This document shows positions 1 through 6,413 of a DNA stretch of 6,413 bases, piece after piece (the first letter of the stretch is position 1; the number at the start of each line of letters is the position of its first letter). Origin of the DNA: an uncultured Clostridiaceae bacterium (GTDB lineage: Bacteria; Bacillota; Clostridia; Lachnospirales; Lachnospiraceae); NCBI GenBank assembly GCA_949948825.1, contig CATLIJ010000152.1, forward strand, positions 1 to 6,413. Reading direction: 5' to 3'. Below the pieces are notes generated by a model. The model saw only the letters and a list, made by a program, of their open reading frames with translations. It searched no databases and had not been told where the DNA came from. Both the position numbers and the translations under genes were made by a program.

Positions 1-1
1 T

Positions 2-961
2 CCTTATGCGGCATTGAGCCAGAATACAAAGGGGCGCAGGGAGCCAGAGGAGCTTTGTGATATCCGTCCTGAATACCAGAGGGACCGGGACCGGATTCTC
101 CATTGCAAGGCATTCCGCAGGCTGAAGCACAAGACACAGGTGTTTCTGGCGCCAGAGGGAGACCATTACCGGACCCGTCTGACCCACACGCTGGAGGTGG
201 CTCAGATTGCCCGGACTATAGCCCGCGCATTACAGATGAATGAAAACCTGACAGAGGCGATTGCACTGGGGCATGATCTGGGGCATACGCCTTTTGGGCA
301 TTCCGGGGAGAGGATTTTGGACGAGCTGTGTCCCGAAGGCTTTGCCCATTATCAGCAAAGTGTGCGGGTGGTGGAGGTTCTGGAAAAGGAGGGCCGGGGA
401 CTCAATCTGACCTGGGAGGTCCGGGACGGGATTTTGAATCACCGGACCAGTGGGAAACCGTCTACTCTGGAGGGGTGTATTGTGCGCTTGTCTGACAAGA
501 TTGCCTACATAAACCATGATATAGATGATGCCATTCGCGGGCGGATTTTTAAGGAGGGGGATATTCCGGAGCGCTATACCTCTGTGCTTGGGCATAGTGT
601 GCGTGAGCGGCTGAACACCATGATCCATGATTTGATTGACAGCAGCAGGGACAGACCACAGATCTTCATGTCGCCGGGAATGCAGGAGGCCATGCAGGGA
701 CTGCGGTCCTGGCTGTTTGAGCATATGTACTTAAATGAGATTCCCAAAGCAGAGGAGAAAAAGGCTCAGCAGCTGATTGCTGCTTTGTATGAGTATTATC
801 TGAAGCATCCGGACAAGCTGCCGGAGGAATACCGGCGGATGATCGTGGAACGGGGAGAGAAAAGAGAGCGGGCAGTCTGTGACTATATTGCAGGCATGAG
901 TGACAGCTATGCCATTTACAAATTTGAGGAATTGTTTGTTCCACAGGCGTGGAAGGCATGA
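2..961 (+). CDS. dgt: dGTP triphosphohydrolase-like HD-domain protein (5' end truncated by window)
   Basis: Likely a deoxynucleoside triphosphate triphosphohydrolase, cleaving dGTP (or other dNTPs) to the deoxynucleoside and tripolyphosphate in the cytosol. The HD-superfamily ligand set is visible. Numbering from the TTG at 14, it comprises His58 (RLTHTLEV), His87-Asp88 (ALGHDLGHTPFGH, with further histidines at 91 and 96) and Asp161 (RLSDKIAYINHD). The N-terminal block RILHCKAFRRLKHKTQVF (residues 28-45) is also typical of the family. The frame is open to base 2, and the residues before the TTG (PYAA) fit the family's usual N-terminus, so the true start most likely lies upstream and the TTG is not it. 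Roughly 15-25 residues are probably missing. The TGA stop lies 15 bases before dnaG, so the two are probably co-transcribed. Substrate preference cannot be read from the sequence. The short Firmicute homologues are often labelled only 'dGTPase-like'. Confidence 0.93.
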   Translation, partial: PYAALSQNTKGRREPEELCDIRPEYQRDRDRILHCKAFRRLKHKTQVFLAPEGDHYRTRLTHTLEVAQIARTIARALQMNENLTEAIALGHDLGHTPFGHSGERILDELCPEGFAHYQQSVRVVEVLEKEGRGLNLTWEVRDGILNHRTSGKPSTLEGCIVRLSDKIAYINHDIDDAIRGRIFKEGDIPERYTSVLGHSVRERLNTMIHDLIDSSRDRPQIFMSPGMQEAMQGLRSWLFEHMYLNEIPKAEEKKAQQLIAALYEYYLKHPDKLPEEYRRMIVERGEKRERAVCDYIAGMSDSYAIYKFEELFVPQAWKA

Positions 962-976
962 AGAAAGGAGAGTTTC

Positions 977-2740
977 ATGTATTATCCGGAAGAGATCATC
1001 GAGGAGGTAAGAGAACGAAATGACATTGTGGATGTGATTTCCGGCTATGTGAAGCTGCAGAAAAAAGGAAGCAACTATTTTGGACTGTGTCCGTTTCATA
1101 ATGAGAAATCTCCGTCCTTTTCTGTGTCACCTCAAAAGCAGATGTATTATTGCTTTGGCTGCGGGGCAGGGGGCAATGCCATTACCTTTGTGATGGAATA
1201 TGAGAGCTTTACGTTTCCAGAGGCTTTAAAGCTCCTGGCAGACCGGGCCGGAGTAAAGCTGCCAGAGACAGAGTATACAGGGGAGGAGCGGGCAAGGGCA
1301 GACCGTCGGTCCGCTTTTTTGGAGATGAATAAGCTGGCAGCCAATTATTTTTATTATCAGCTTCATCAGCCTCACGGAAAGATCGGATATGACTATTTTA
1401 TGAAGCGGAAGCTGACAGAAGAGACGATCCGGCGCTTTGGCCTTGGATATGCCAACAAGACCAGGGATGACTTGTACCGGTATCTGAAGTCTAAGGGATA
1501 TTCGGATGAGCTGTTGAAGGAAAGCGGTTTAGTAACCATTGAGGAGAGAGGAACCCATGACAAGTTCTGGAACCGGGTGATGTTTCCCATTATGGATGTA
1601 AACAGCCGGGTGGTGGGCTTTGGAGGGCGGGTTTTGGGAGATGGGGAACCAAAATACTTAAACTCGCCGGAGACCCTGGTCTTTGACAAGAGCCGGAATC
1701 TGTACGGGTTAAATTATGCCCGGAGCAGCAGGCAGAAGTGTCTGCTGCTCTGTGAGGGCTATATGGATGTAATCGCCCTTCATCAGGCGGGCTTTTCCAA
1801 TGGAGTGGCGTCCCTGGGAACGTCCTTAACCACCCAGCATGCGGTTTTGCTGAAACGGTATACCGAGCAGGTGGTATTGACTTATGACAGTGACGGGGCA
1901 GGCGTCAAGGCTGCCCTGCGGGCCATTCCCATACTCAGGGATGTGGGGATTGCTGTTAAGGTGCTGAATTTAAAGCCTTATAAGGACCCGGATGAATTTA
2001 TTAAGAATAAAGGGGCAGAGGCGTTTCAGGAGAGGATTGACAAGGCAAGAAACAGCTTTCTGTTTGAGATTGATGTGCTGAAACGGGATTTTCAGCTGGA
2101 GGACCCGGAGCAGAAGACCCGGTTTTACAATGCAGTGGCCAGAAAGCTTTTGGAGTTTGGGGAGGCCCTGGAACGGGACAATTACATTCAGGCTGTGTCC
2201 AGAGAGCAGATGATTCCTTATGAGGATTTGCGGCGTCTGGTGAACCGGCTGGGAAGCATGCCGGAGGAGGCAGTCAGGCGGCAGCGGACGGAGAGCCGGG
2301 AGACGGGGAGGAAAAAAGAAAAGGATGACGGCAACCGGAGAGCGCAAAGGCTTCTGCTTACCTGGCTGATTGAGCGTCAGGAGCTGTTTGAGAAGCTTGC
2401 CGGGAAGATCGGGCCAGAGGATTTTGTGGAACCTTTGTACCGTCAGGTGGCAGACCTGGTGTTTGAGGGCCATGAGAAGGGAGAAGTAAATCCAGCAGAA
2501 ATTTTGAATCATTTTATCAATGATGAAGAACAATACAAGGAGGTGGCAGGATTGTTCCATGCCCGGTTGGAGGAGTCCCTTGGAAATGAGGAACAGAAAA
2601 AGGCTTTGTCTGATATTGTGTACCGGGTGAGGAAAAACCATTTGGATCATGCAGGCAGAAATGCGGCGGATATCGGGGAGATGCAGAGAATTTTGAAGGA
2701 GCAGGCAGCATTGAGAAGATATCCTATAGAGATTGATTAA
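977..2740 (+). CDS. dnaG: DNA primase DnaG
   Basis: Synthesises the short RNA primers for Okazaki fragments and replication restart, working with the replicative helicase at the fork. The 587 residues match the usual bacterial length and show all three domains. The N-terminal CHC2 zinc ribbon has ligands Cys38, His41, Cys59 and Cys62 (CPFH...CFGC). The RNA polymerase core (about 110-350) contains RVMFPIMD and GFGGRVLGDGEPKYLNSPET. Its Toprim fold has Glu260 (CEGYMDV) and the metal-binding pair Asp304/Asp306 (YDSDGAG), with DPDEF at 337-341. After a charged linker (about 430-455, rich in Arg, Lys and Glu) comes a C-terminal helical domain of about 130 residues, expected to bind the DnaB-type helicase. 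The ATG follows AAGAAAGGAG (961-970) with a 6-base spacer, which settles the start. No catalytic residue is missing and there is no frameshift. It lies between the dGTPase homologue and rpoD. Confidence 0.98.
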   Translation: MYYPEEIIEEVRERNDIVDVISGYVKLQKKGSNYFGLCPFHNEKSPSFSVSPQKQMYYCFGCGAGGNAITFVMEYESFTFPEALKLLADRAGVKLPETEYTGEERARADRRSAFLEMNKLAANYFYYQLHQPHGKIGYDYFMKRKLTEETIRRFGLGYANKTRDDLYRYLKSKGYSDELLKESGLVTIEERGTHDKFWNRVMFPIMDVNSRVVGFGGRVLGDGEPKYLNSPETLVFDKSRNLYGLNYARSSRQKCLLLCEGYMDVIALHQAGFSNGVASLGTSLTTQHAVLLKRYTEQVVLTYDSDGAGVKAALRAIPILRDVGIAVKVLNLKPYKDPDEFIKNKGAEAFQERIDKARNSFLFEIDVLKRDFQLEDPEQKTRFYNAVARKLLEFGEALERDNYIQAVSREQMIPYEDLRRLVNRLGSMPEEAVRRQRTESRETGRKKEKDDGNRRAQRLLLTWLIERQELFEKLAGKIGPEDFVEPLYRQVADLVFEGHEKGEVNPAEILNHFINDEEQYKEVAGLFHARLEESLGNEEQKKALSDIVYRVRKNHLDHAGRNAADIGEMQRILKEQAALRRYPIEID

Positions 2741-2773
2741 AGGCGGCAGGAGAAACAAGAAAGGCGGGCAGAC

Positions 2774-3892
2774 ATGGAAGAACGTACACAGACACTGGAG
2801 GAAAAGCTGGTATTGCTGCTGGAGACAGCGAGGAAAAAGAAGAATGTGCTGGAAAACCGGGAGATTCTGGATTTTTTCCGCGGAGAGATTCTTGATCCAG
2901 ATAAGCTGGACCGGATTTATGATTTTCTGGACCGGAATCGGGTGGACGTGCTGCGTCTGGGAGAAGAAGATGACATTGATGCGGATCTGTTCCTGGAGGA
3001 GGAACTGGAGGACGGGGAAGAGATCAATGTGGAAGAGATCGATCTGTCTGTGCCGGAAGGCGTGGGGGTGGAAGATCCGGTCCGGATGTATTTAAAAGAG
3101 ATTGGAAAGATTCCTCTTTTGTCCACAGAGGAGGAGATCCAGCTGGCAAAGCGGATGGAAATGGGGGACAATGAGGCAAGAAAACAGATTGCTGAGGCCA
3201 ACCTGCGTCTGGTGGTCAGCATAGCCAAGCGGTATGTGGGCAGAGGAATGCAGTTTCTGGATCTGATCCAGGAGGGCAATTTAGGGCTTATTAAGGCAGT
3301 GGAGAAGTTTGATTACAGGAAAGGATACAAATTCAGCACTTATGCTACCTGGTGGATTCGTCAGGCCATCACCCGCGCCATCGCAGATCAGGCAAGAACC
3401 ATCCGGATTCCGGTTCACATGGTAGAGACCATAAACCGTCTGATCCGCACTCAGCGGCAGCTGGTGCAGGAGCTAGGGCGGGAGCCGTCGGTGGAGGAGA
3501 TTGCCAGGAAGATGGACCTTCCTCCGGAAAGAGTCAATGAGATTCAGAAGATTGCCCAGGAGCCGGTTTCCCTGGAAACCCCCATAGGAGAGGAGGAGGA
3601 CAGCCATTTGGGAGATTTTATTCAGGATGACCAGGTGGCAGTTCCGGCGGACCAGGCTGCCTTTACCCTTTTGCGGGAACAGCTGATGGAGGCGTTGGAG
3701 ACCTTGACAGAAAGGGAGCAAAAGGTGCTTCGGCTGCGGTTTGGCCTGGATGACGGCAGACCCAGGACTCTTGAGGAGGTGGGAAAGGTGTTCCATGTGA
3801 CAAGAGAGCGGATTCGCCAGATTGAGGCCAAGGCGCTTCGGAAGCTGCGCCATCCAACCAGAAGCAAGAAGCTGAAGGATTATTTGGACTGA
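2774..3892 (+). CDS. rpoD: Primary (housekeeping) RNA polymerase sigma factor, sigma-70/SigA
   Basis: Directs RNA polymerase to most vegetative promoters. The 372-residue length fits the compact Firmicute SigA. In order, it has: an acidic region 1.1-like N-terminus (about 6-90); region 1.2 (DPVRMYLKEIG, 101-111); region 2 (about 137-208) with NLRLVVSIAKRY, DLIQEGNLGLIKAVEKFD and the -10-recognition segment FSTYATWWIRQAITRAI (187-203); region 3 (about 216-293) starting RIPVHMVETINRL; and region 4 (about 303-361) with the -35-binding helix-turn-helix TLEEVGKVFHVTRERIRQIE. The invariant motifs of regions 2 and 4 mark it as the essential primary sigma factor, not an alternative one. The ATG follows AAGGCGGG (2761-2768) with a 5-base spacer. 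It begins 33 bases after dnaG, the classic primase-sigma pair of the macromolecular synthesis operon. Any promoter of its own inside dnaG is not evident by eye. Confidence 0.98.
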   Translation: MEERTQTLEEKLVLLLETARKKKNVLENREILDFFRGEILDPDKLDRIYDFLDRNRVDVLRLGEEDDIDADLFLEEELEDGEEINVEEIDLSVPEGVGVEDPVRMYLKEIGKIPLLSTEEEIQLAKRMEMGDNEARKQIAEANLRLVVSIAKRYVGRGMQFLDLIQEGNLGLIKAVEKFDYRKGYKFSTYATWWIRQAITRAIADQARTIRIPVHMVETINRLIRTQRQLVQELGREPSVEEIARKMDLPPERVNEIQKIAQEPVSLETPIGEEEDSHLGDFIQDDQVAVPADQAAFTLLREQLMEALETLTEREQKVLRLRFGLDDGRPRTLEEVGKVFHVTRERIRQIEAKALRKLRHPTRSKKLKDYLD

Positions 3893-3975
3893 GAAACAGC
3901 AATTGTTGTAACCGTTCCTAAGTTAAGGGGGGAAAGAGGGTCCGCAAGAGAAGAAAAGGAGAGAGGGCGGGCAGA
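3893..3975. other. Intergenic gap rpoD-trmK, no terminator seen
   Basis: This 83-base gap is the longest in the window. It contains only a short AT-rich stretch (AATTGTTGTAACCG near 3901-3914) followed by a purine-rich run leading into the trmK ribosome binding region (AAGGAG at 3956-3961 and GAGGGCGG at 3963-3970). I see no GC-rich hairpin followed by a T run, so nothing shows transcription ending after rpoD, and no convincing -35/-10 pair. In Bacillus subtilis the cytochrome gene cccA occupies this place. Here there is no coding sequence, as expected for an anaerobe. Confidence 0.6.
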
Positions 3976-4713
3976 ATGAAGTTATCAAAGCGTTTGGAAA
4001 TGATCATAAATGCAGCATCCTCCTGGGCCGTAAGGCAGGGACAGGCAATCTGTGCGGCAGATGTGGGAACAGACCATGGATTTGTCCCCATTTGCCTGAT
4101 TGAGCGGGGGATTGCAGTCCGGGTTCTGGCTTTGGATGTGGGGGAAGGGCCGCTTCTTCGGGCCAGAGAGCATGTAAAGGAGCGGGGGCTTATGGACCGG
4201 ATTGAGCTGCGGCTTGGGGATGGGCTAAAGCCTCTGGCCTGCGGAGAGGCAGACCTGGTGATTCTGTCCGGCATGGGTGGAGAACTGATGCTGCGGATTC
4301 TTAAGGAGTCCAGTCTGGTGAGAGATTCCATAAAAGGATGGATTTTTTCTCCCCAGTCTGAGCTTGCCATGTTCCGCCGGGGCCTGGAGGAGCTGGGATT
4401 GTCCATAATAGAGGAAAGCATGGTTTTGGAGGACGGAAAATTTTATGTGGTGATGACTGGGGAAAAGGCTTCCGGGGAGGAGCAGGTACATAAGGGTGCG
4501 GCTGGCAGGGAATATGAATATCAGTATGGAAAAAGACTGATTGAGAAAAAAAATCCGGTTTTGGGAGTGTTTTTGGAAAAACAAGAAAGGCAGCTGGCAG
4601 CTCTGTGGGAGCGCCTGAAAAATCAGGGGGGACAAAAGGCGGAAAAGCGTCTTAAGGAGGTGGAGGCAAAGCTGGAAGAGGTGAGAATGGTACAGGAATT
4701 GTTGTTGAAATAA
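3976..4713 (+). CDS. trmK: tRNA (adenine(22)-N1)-methyltransferase TrmK
   Basis: Class I S-adenosylmethionine-dependent methyltransferase expected to make m1A22 in the D-loop region of some tRNAs (TrmK/YqfN family, COG2384). The 245 residues fit the family. The start MKLSKRLEMI is typical. SAM-binding motif I is AADVGTDHGFVPI (27-39). The acidic end of strand 2 is LALDVGEGPLLRARE (51-65), GDGL is at 81-84, and the family signature LSGMGGELM is at 97-105 followed by FSPQSE at 124-129. The C-terminal third (about 180-245) is charged and helical, ending in a predicted coiled coil (about 200-245), as in TrmK structures. It lies directly upstream of the nif3-like gene, a pairing widely kept in Firmicutes though the functional reason is not known. 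The ATG is supported by the GA-rich ribosome binding region just upstream. Confidence 0.93.
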   Translation: MKLSKRLEMIINAASSWAVRQGQAICAADVGTDHGFVPICLIERGIAVRVLALDVGEGPLLRAREHVKERGLMDRIELRLGDGLKPLACGEADLVILSGMGGELMLRILKESSLVRDSIKGWIFSPQSELAMFRRGLEELGLSIIEESMVLEDGKFYVVMTGEKASGEEQVHKGAAGREYEYQYGKRLIEKKNPVLGVFLEKQERQLAALWERLKNQGGQKAEKRLKEVEAKLEEVRMVQELLLK

Positions 4714-4763
4714 AGTAAGTTATTTTGAGACAGTTTCTAAGATTGTATCAGAGTAAATCGCTT

Positions 4764-4773
4764 GGAAGGAGAC
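4764..4773 (+). promoter_or_regulatory. Ribosome binding site that fixes the nif3-like start
   Basis: GGAAGGAGAC holds AAGGAG (4766-4771), 11 bases before the ATG at 4783. A possible in-frame TTG at 4762 directly abuts this site and so has no room for a ribosome binding site of its own. The ATG at 4783 is therefore preferred. A second ATG at 4788 is out of frame. Confidence 0.7.
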
Positions 4774-4782
4774 AGAGAGAGG

Positions 4783-5583
4783 ATGCAATGCAGAGAATTG
4801 CTTGAGAAGCTGGAGGAGCTGGCTCCAGTGGATTATGCCTGCGAGTGGGATAATCCTGGATTTCTAGCAGGGCGGGGAGAGAAGGAGATCAGAAGGGTTT
4901 TGGTGGCTCTGGATGCCACGGATGAGGTGGTAGAGCAGGCTGTGGAGTGGAAAGCGGATTTGCTTCTGACTCACCATCCTCTGATCTTTAAAGCTTTGAA
5001 GAAGGTGAATGATGAGGATTTTGTCAGCCGCCGGATTCTGAAGCTGATCCAGGCGGATATCTGCTATGTGGCTATGCACACTAATTTTGATATCGCGCCG
5101 GGATGTATGGCGGATCTGGCGGCAGACCGGATTGGGCTTGAAGTTCAGGGACCTTTGGAGATTACCGGGGAAAAGGATGGGGCGCCCATTGGAATCGGTA
5201 AGGTGGGGCAGCTGCATCCGGCTGTGACTGTGGAGGACCTTGCCCGGTTGGTGAAAGAGCGGTTTGGTCTGGAATTTGTGACTGTGTACGGGCTGGAGCA
5301 GGTGAAAGGGCCAGTGAGCCGGGTGGCAGTCTCCCCCGGAGCCGGAGGAAGTATGCTGGGTCTTGGAATTGCCTGGGGCGCTCAGGTGATGGTCACAGGC
5401 GATATTGGCCATCATGGAGGAATCGATGCAGCAGCTCAGGGGATGGCAGTGATTGACGCAGGGCATTATGGGCTGGAGCATATTTTTATGCCTTTTATGA
5501 AGGATTATCTGGAGAAGGTCCTGGGGCCTGGGGCAGTTGTGATGGCAGAACGGGAGATGGGGCCAGTGCATGTGATTGTTTAA
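4783..5583 (+). CDS. Nif3-like dinuclear metal center protein (YbgI/YqfO family)
   Basis: Member of the Nif3/DUF34 family (COG0327), which forms hexameric toroids with a two-metal site. Its biochemical role is unsettled: GTP cyclohydrolase I type 2 is a common database label, and metal insertion or chaperone roles have been proposed. Starting at the ATG at 4783 it has 266 residues. The expected ligands are all present: His64-His65 (LLTHHPLIF), Asp103 in MHTNFDIAPG, and His228 and Glu232 in DAGHYGLEH. The N-terminal CEWDNPGFLAG (20-30) and the VTGDIGHHGG segment (204-213) are also family signatures. It is the short form: the PII/CutA-like insert that lengthens Bacillus YqfO to about 370 residues is absent, as in E. 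coli YbgI. It follows trmK after 69 bases with no terminator visible between them, consistent with an operon. Family assignment is firm, function is not. Confidence 0.92.
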   Translation: MQCRELLEKLEELAPVDYACEWDNPGFLAGRGEKEIRRVLVALDATDEVVEQAVEWKADLLLTHHPLIFKALKKVNDEDFVSRRILKLIQADICYVAMHTNFDIAPGCMADLAADRIGLEVQGPLEITGEKDGAPIGIGKVGQLHPAVTVEDLARLVKERFGLEFVTVYGLEQVKGPVSRVAVSPGAGGSMLGLGIAWGAQVMVTGDIGHHGGIDAAAQGMAVIDAGHYGLEHIFMPFMKDYLEKVLGPGAVVMAEREMGPVHVIV

Positions 5584-5587
5584 GGAT

Positions 5588-5593
5588 TATAAT
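5588..5593 (+). promoter_or_regulatory. Candidate -10 hexamer TATAAT upstream of the kinase-like gene
   Basis: A perfect TATAAT lies just after the nif3-like stop codon, 43 bases before the next start codon. With a 17-base spacer the -35 position (5565-5570) reads AGTGCA, a poor match to TTGACA, and there is no TGn extended -10. If used, it would give a leader of roughly 35-40 bases. This is suggestive only, since a single hexamer in a short AT-richer gap can arise by chance. Confidence 0.3.
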
Positions 5594-5636
5594 TCACGGG
5601 GCTGGAAAAAACGAAAGAATCGTAAGGAGGGTTTTT

Positions 5637-6413
5637 ATGGTTCAGGTGACAGTACACAAGGAAAGACGGGAATATGAGATTGGGACGCTTTTGTCAGATG
5701 TGGCAGAGGAATTTCAGCCAAGGTTTGAACATGATATTTTGCTGGCTTTTGTCAATGGAAAGCTTCAGGAATTACATAAGGTAGTGCGGAACGGATCAGA
5801 GATCCGTTTTGTGACAGCAAAGGATAAGCCAGGTCTGCAGACGTATCATCGAAGTGTGACATTGATGTTAATGAAGGCATTTTATGAGCTTGTGGGAGCG
5901 GAGAATGTGGTGAAATTTTCCGTGAATTTTTCCATAGGCAGCGGCTTGTATGTGGAGCCGGAGGGGAACTTTGTGCTGGATGAAAGGCTGAAGGACCAGG
6001 TAAAGGCCCGGATGAGGGAGTATGTGGATGCCCGGATTCCGATTATGAAGAGAAATATCAGCACAGATGAAGCCATAGAGCTGTTCCATCATTATAAAAT
6101 GTATGATAAGGAACGATTGTTTCAGTTCCGCCGTGTTTCCAGGGTAAATATTTATGATTTGGATGGATTTGAGGACTACTATTATGGGTACATGGTCCGG
6201 CATACCGGATATCTGAAGTATTTTGATCTGGTTTTGTATCAGCGGGGTATGGTGCTTTTGCTGCCTGGAATGTCAGATCCTGCTTCTGTGCCGGCATTCG
6301 CACCTCAGGACAAGCTGTTCCAGGTGCTTCGGGAATCTCAGGAGTGGGGCCGGAAGCTGCATGTTTCCAATGTGGGTTCGTTAAATGAGCGGATTACCAA
6401 GGGGCGCATGAAT
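5637..6413 (+). CDS. Nucleoside (uridine) kinase-like protein with ThrRS-like N-terminal module (3' end truncated by window)
   Basis: The ATG at 5637 follows a near-ideal AAGGAGG (5624-5630) with a 6-base spacer, and the frame stays open for 259 codons to the window end. The N-terminus is a TGS-like domain (about 1-63; FVNGKLQELHKVVRNGSEIRFVTA is its recognisable end). It is followed by a region resembling the second additional (editing) domain of threonyl-tRNA synthetase (about 66-210), then LHVSNVGSLNERITKGRMN, where a linker begins. From memory, clostridial proteins of this build have about 550 residues and continue into a P-loop phosphoribulokinase/uridine kinase domain. That half lies outside the window, so the kinase activity is inferred from family architecture. 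By eye, the ThrRS editing ligands are replaced: HSxxH aligns with Arg72 and Leu76, and the later Cys and His with Tyr182 and Met186. No membrane segment or signal peptide is seen. It lies 53 bases after the nif3-like gene. An alternative is a stand-alone ThrRS-like fragment, but the length and ending favour the kinase fusion. Confidence 0.78.
   Translation, partial: MVQVTVHKERREYEIGTLLSDVAEEFQPRFEHDILLAFVNGKLQELHKVVRNGSEIRFVTAKDKPGLQTYHRSVTLMLMKAFYELVGAENVVKFSVNFSIGSGLYVEPEGNFVLDERLKDQVKARMREYVDARIPIMKRNISTDEAIELFHHYKMYDKERLFQFRRVSRVNIYDLDGFEDYYYGYMVRHTGYLKYFDLVLYQRGMVLLLPGMSDPASVPAFAPQDKLFQVLRESQEWGRKLHVSNVGSLNERITKGRMN

Noticed and set aside
14..16. TTG as the true start of the dGTPase-like gene
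   Set aside because: The frame is open to the window edge, the preceding residues fit the family, and no ribosome binding site precedes the TTG, so the gene is treated as truncated at its 5' end.
1970..2758. Long open frame on the minus strand (262 codons) opposite the end of dnaG
   Set aside because: It lies wholly antisense to a confidently identified gene. Its translation is rich in Leu, Pro, His and Gln without any recognisable motif, as expected from the complement of purine-rich coding DNA.
2733..3095. Plus-strand open frame of 120 codons overlapping the dnaG end and the rpoD start
   Set aside because: It runs out of frame through rpoD and is extremely rich in Trp, Arg and Lys, an artefact of reading GGA/GAA/TGG-rich DNA in the wrong frame. 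No ribosome binding site supports it.
3893..3975. Transcription terminator after rpoD
   Set aside because: No stem of useful length followed by a T run could be found. The gap is mainly purine-rich leader sequence.
4725..4758. TTGAGA (4725-4730) followed by TATCAG or GTAAAT as a promoter for the nif3-like gene
   Set aside because: The spacers are 15 and 22 bases and both -10 candidates are weak, so I could not support a promoter here.
4864..5571. Long open frame on the minus strand (235 codons) opposite the nif3-like gene
   Set aside because: Its His/Pro/Gln/Ser-rich composition has no domain pattern, and the sense strand encodes an intact conserved protein. It is a shadow frame.
1..6413. 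CRISPR arrays, insertion sequences, tRNA or rRNA genes, phage or defence genes
   Set aside because: I looked for direct and inverted repeats, transposase motifs and RNA gene signatures and saw none. All sizeable space is filled by conserved housekeeping genes.

Overview
The window looks like a chromosomal housekeeping locus from an anaerobic Firmicute of the class Clostridia, most likely a Lachnospiraceae-type gut organism. The grounds are the gene order, the protein sequence style, strong Shine-Dalgarno sites (AAGGAG and variants), and a roughly half-GC, purine-rich coding strand. The genus is an inference and cannot be fixed from the sequence alone.

All six genes lie on the + strand with gaps of 15 to 83 bases. 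From left to right they are: a dGTP triphosphohydrolase-like HD phosphohydrolase (start cut off by the window edge, 2-961); DNA primase dnaG (977-2740); the primary sigma factor rpoD/sigA (2774-3892); the tRNA (adenine-22-N1) methyltransferase trmK (3976-4713); a Nif3/YbgI/YqfO-family dinuclear-metal protein (4783-5583); and the N-terminal part of a nucleoside (uridine) kinase-like protein that carries a threonyl-tRNA-synthetase-like TGS and second-additional-domain module (5637 to the window end, cut off).

This is the clostridial form of the 'macromolecular synthesis' cluster. dnaG-rpoD joins primer synthesis to bulk transcription initiation. The upstream dGTPase homologue adds control of dNTP pools, and trmK-nif3 follows as in Bacillus, but without the cytochrome gene cccA that separates sigA from trmK there. 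The close spacing and the absence of any visible terminator hairpin suggest that most or all of it can be co-transcribed. One perfect TATAAT hexamer lies before the last gene and may mark an internal promoter, but its -35 is poor.

No mobile element, CRISPR array, RNA gene or clear repeat was found, and nothing here amounts to a new system. The most interesting point is the last gene: a ThrRS-editing-like domain that has lost all four expected metal/catalytic ligands and is apparently joined to a kinase.
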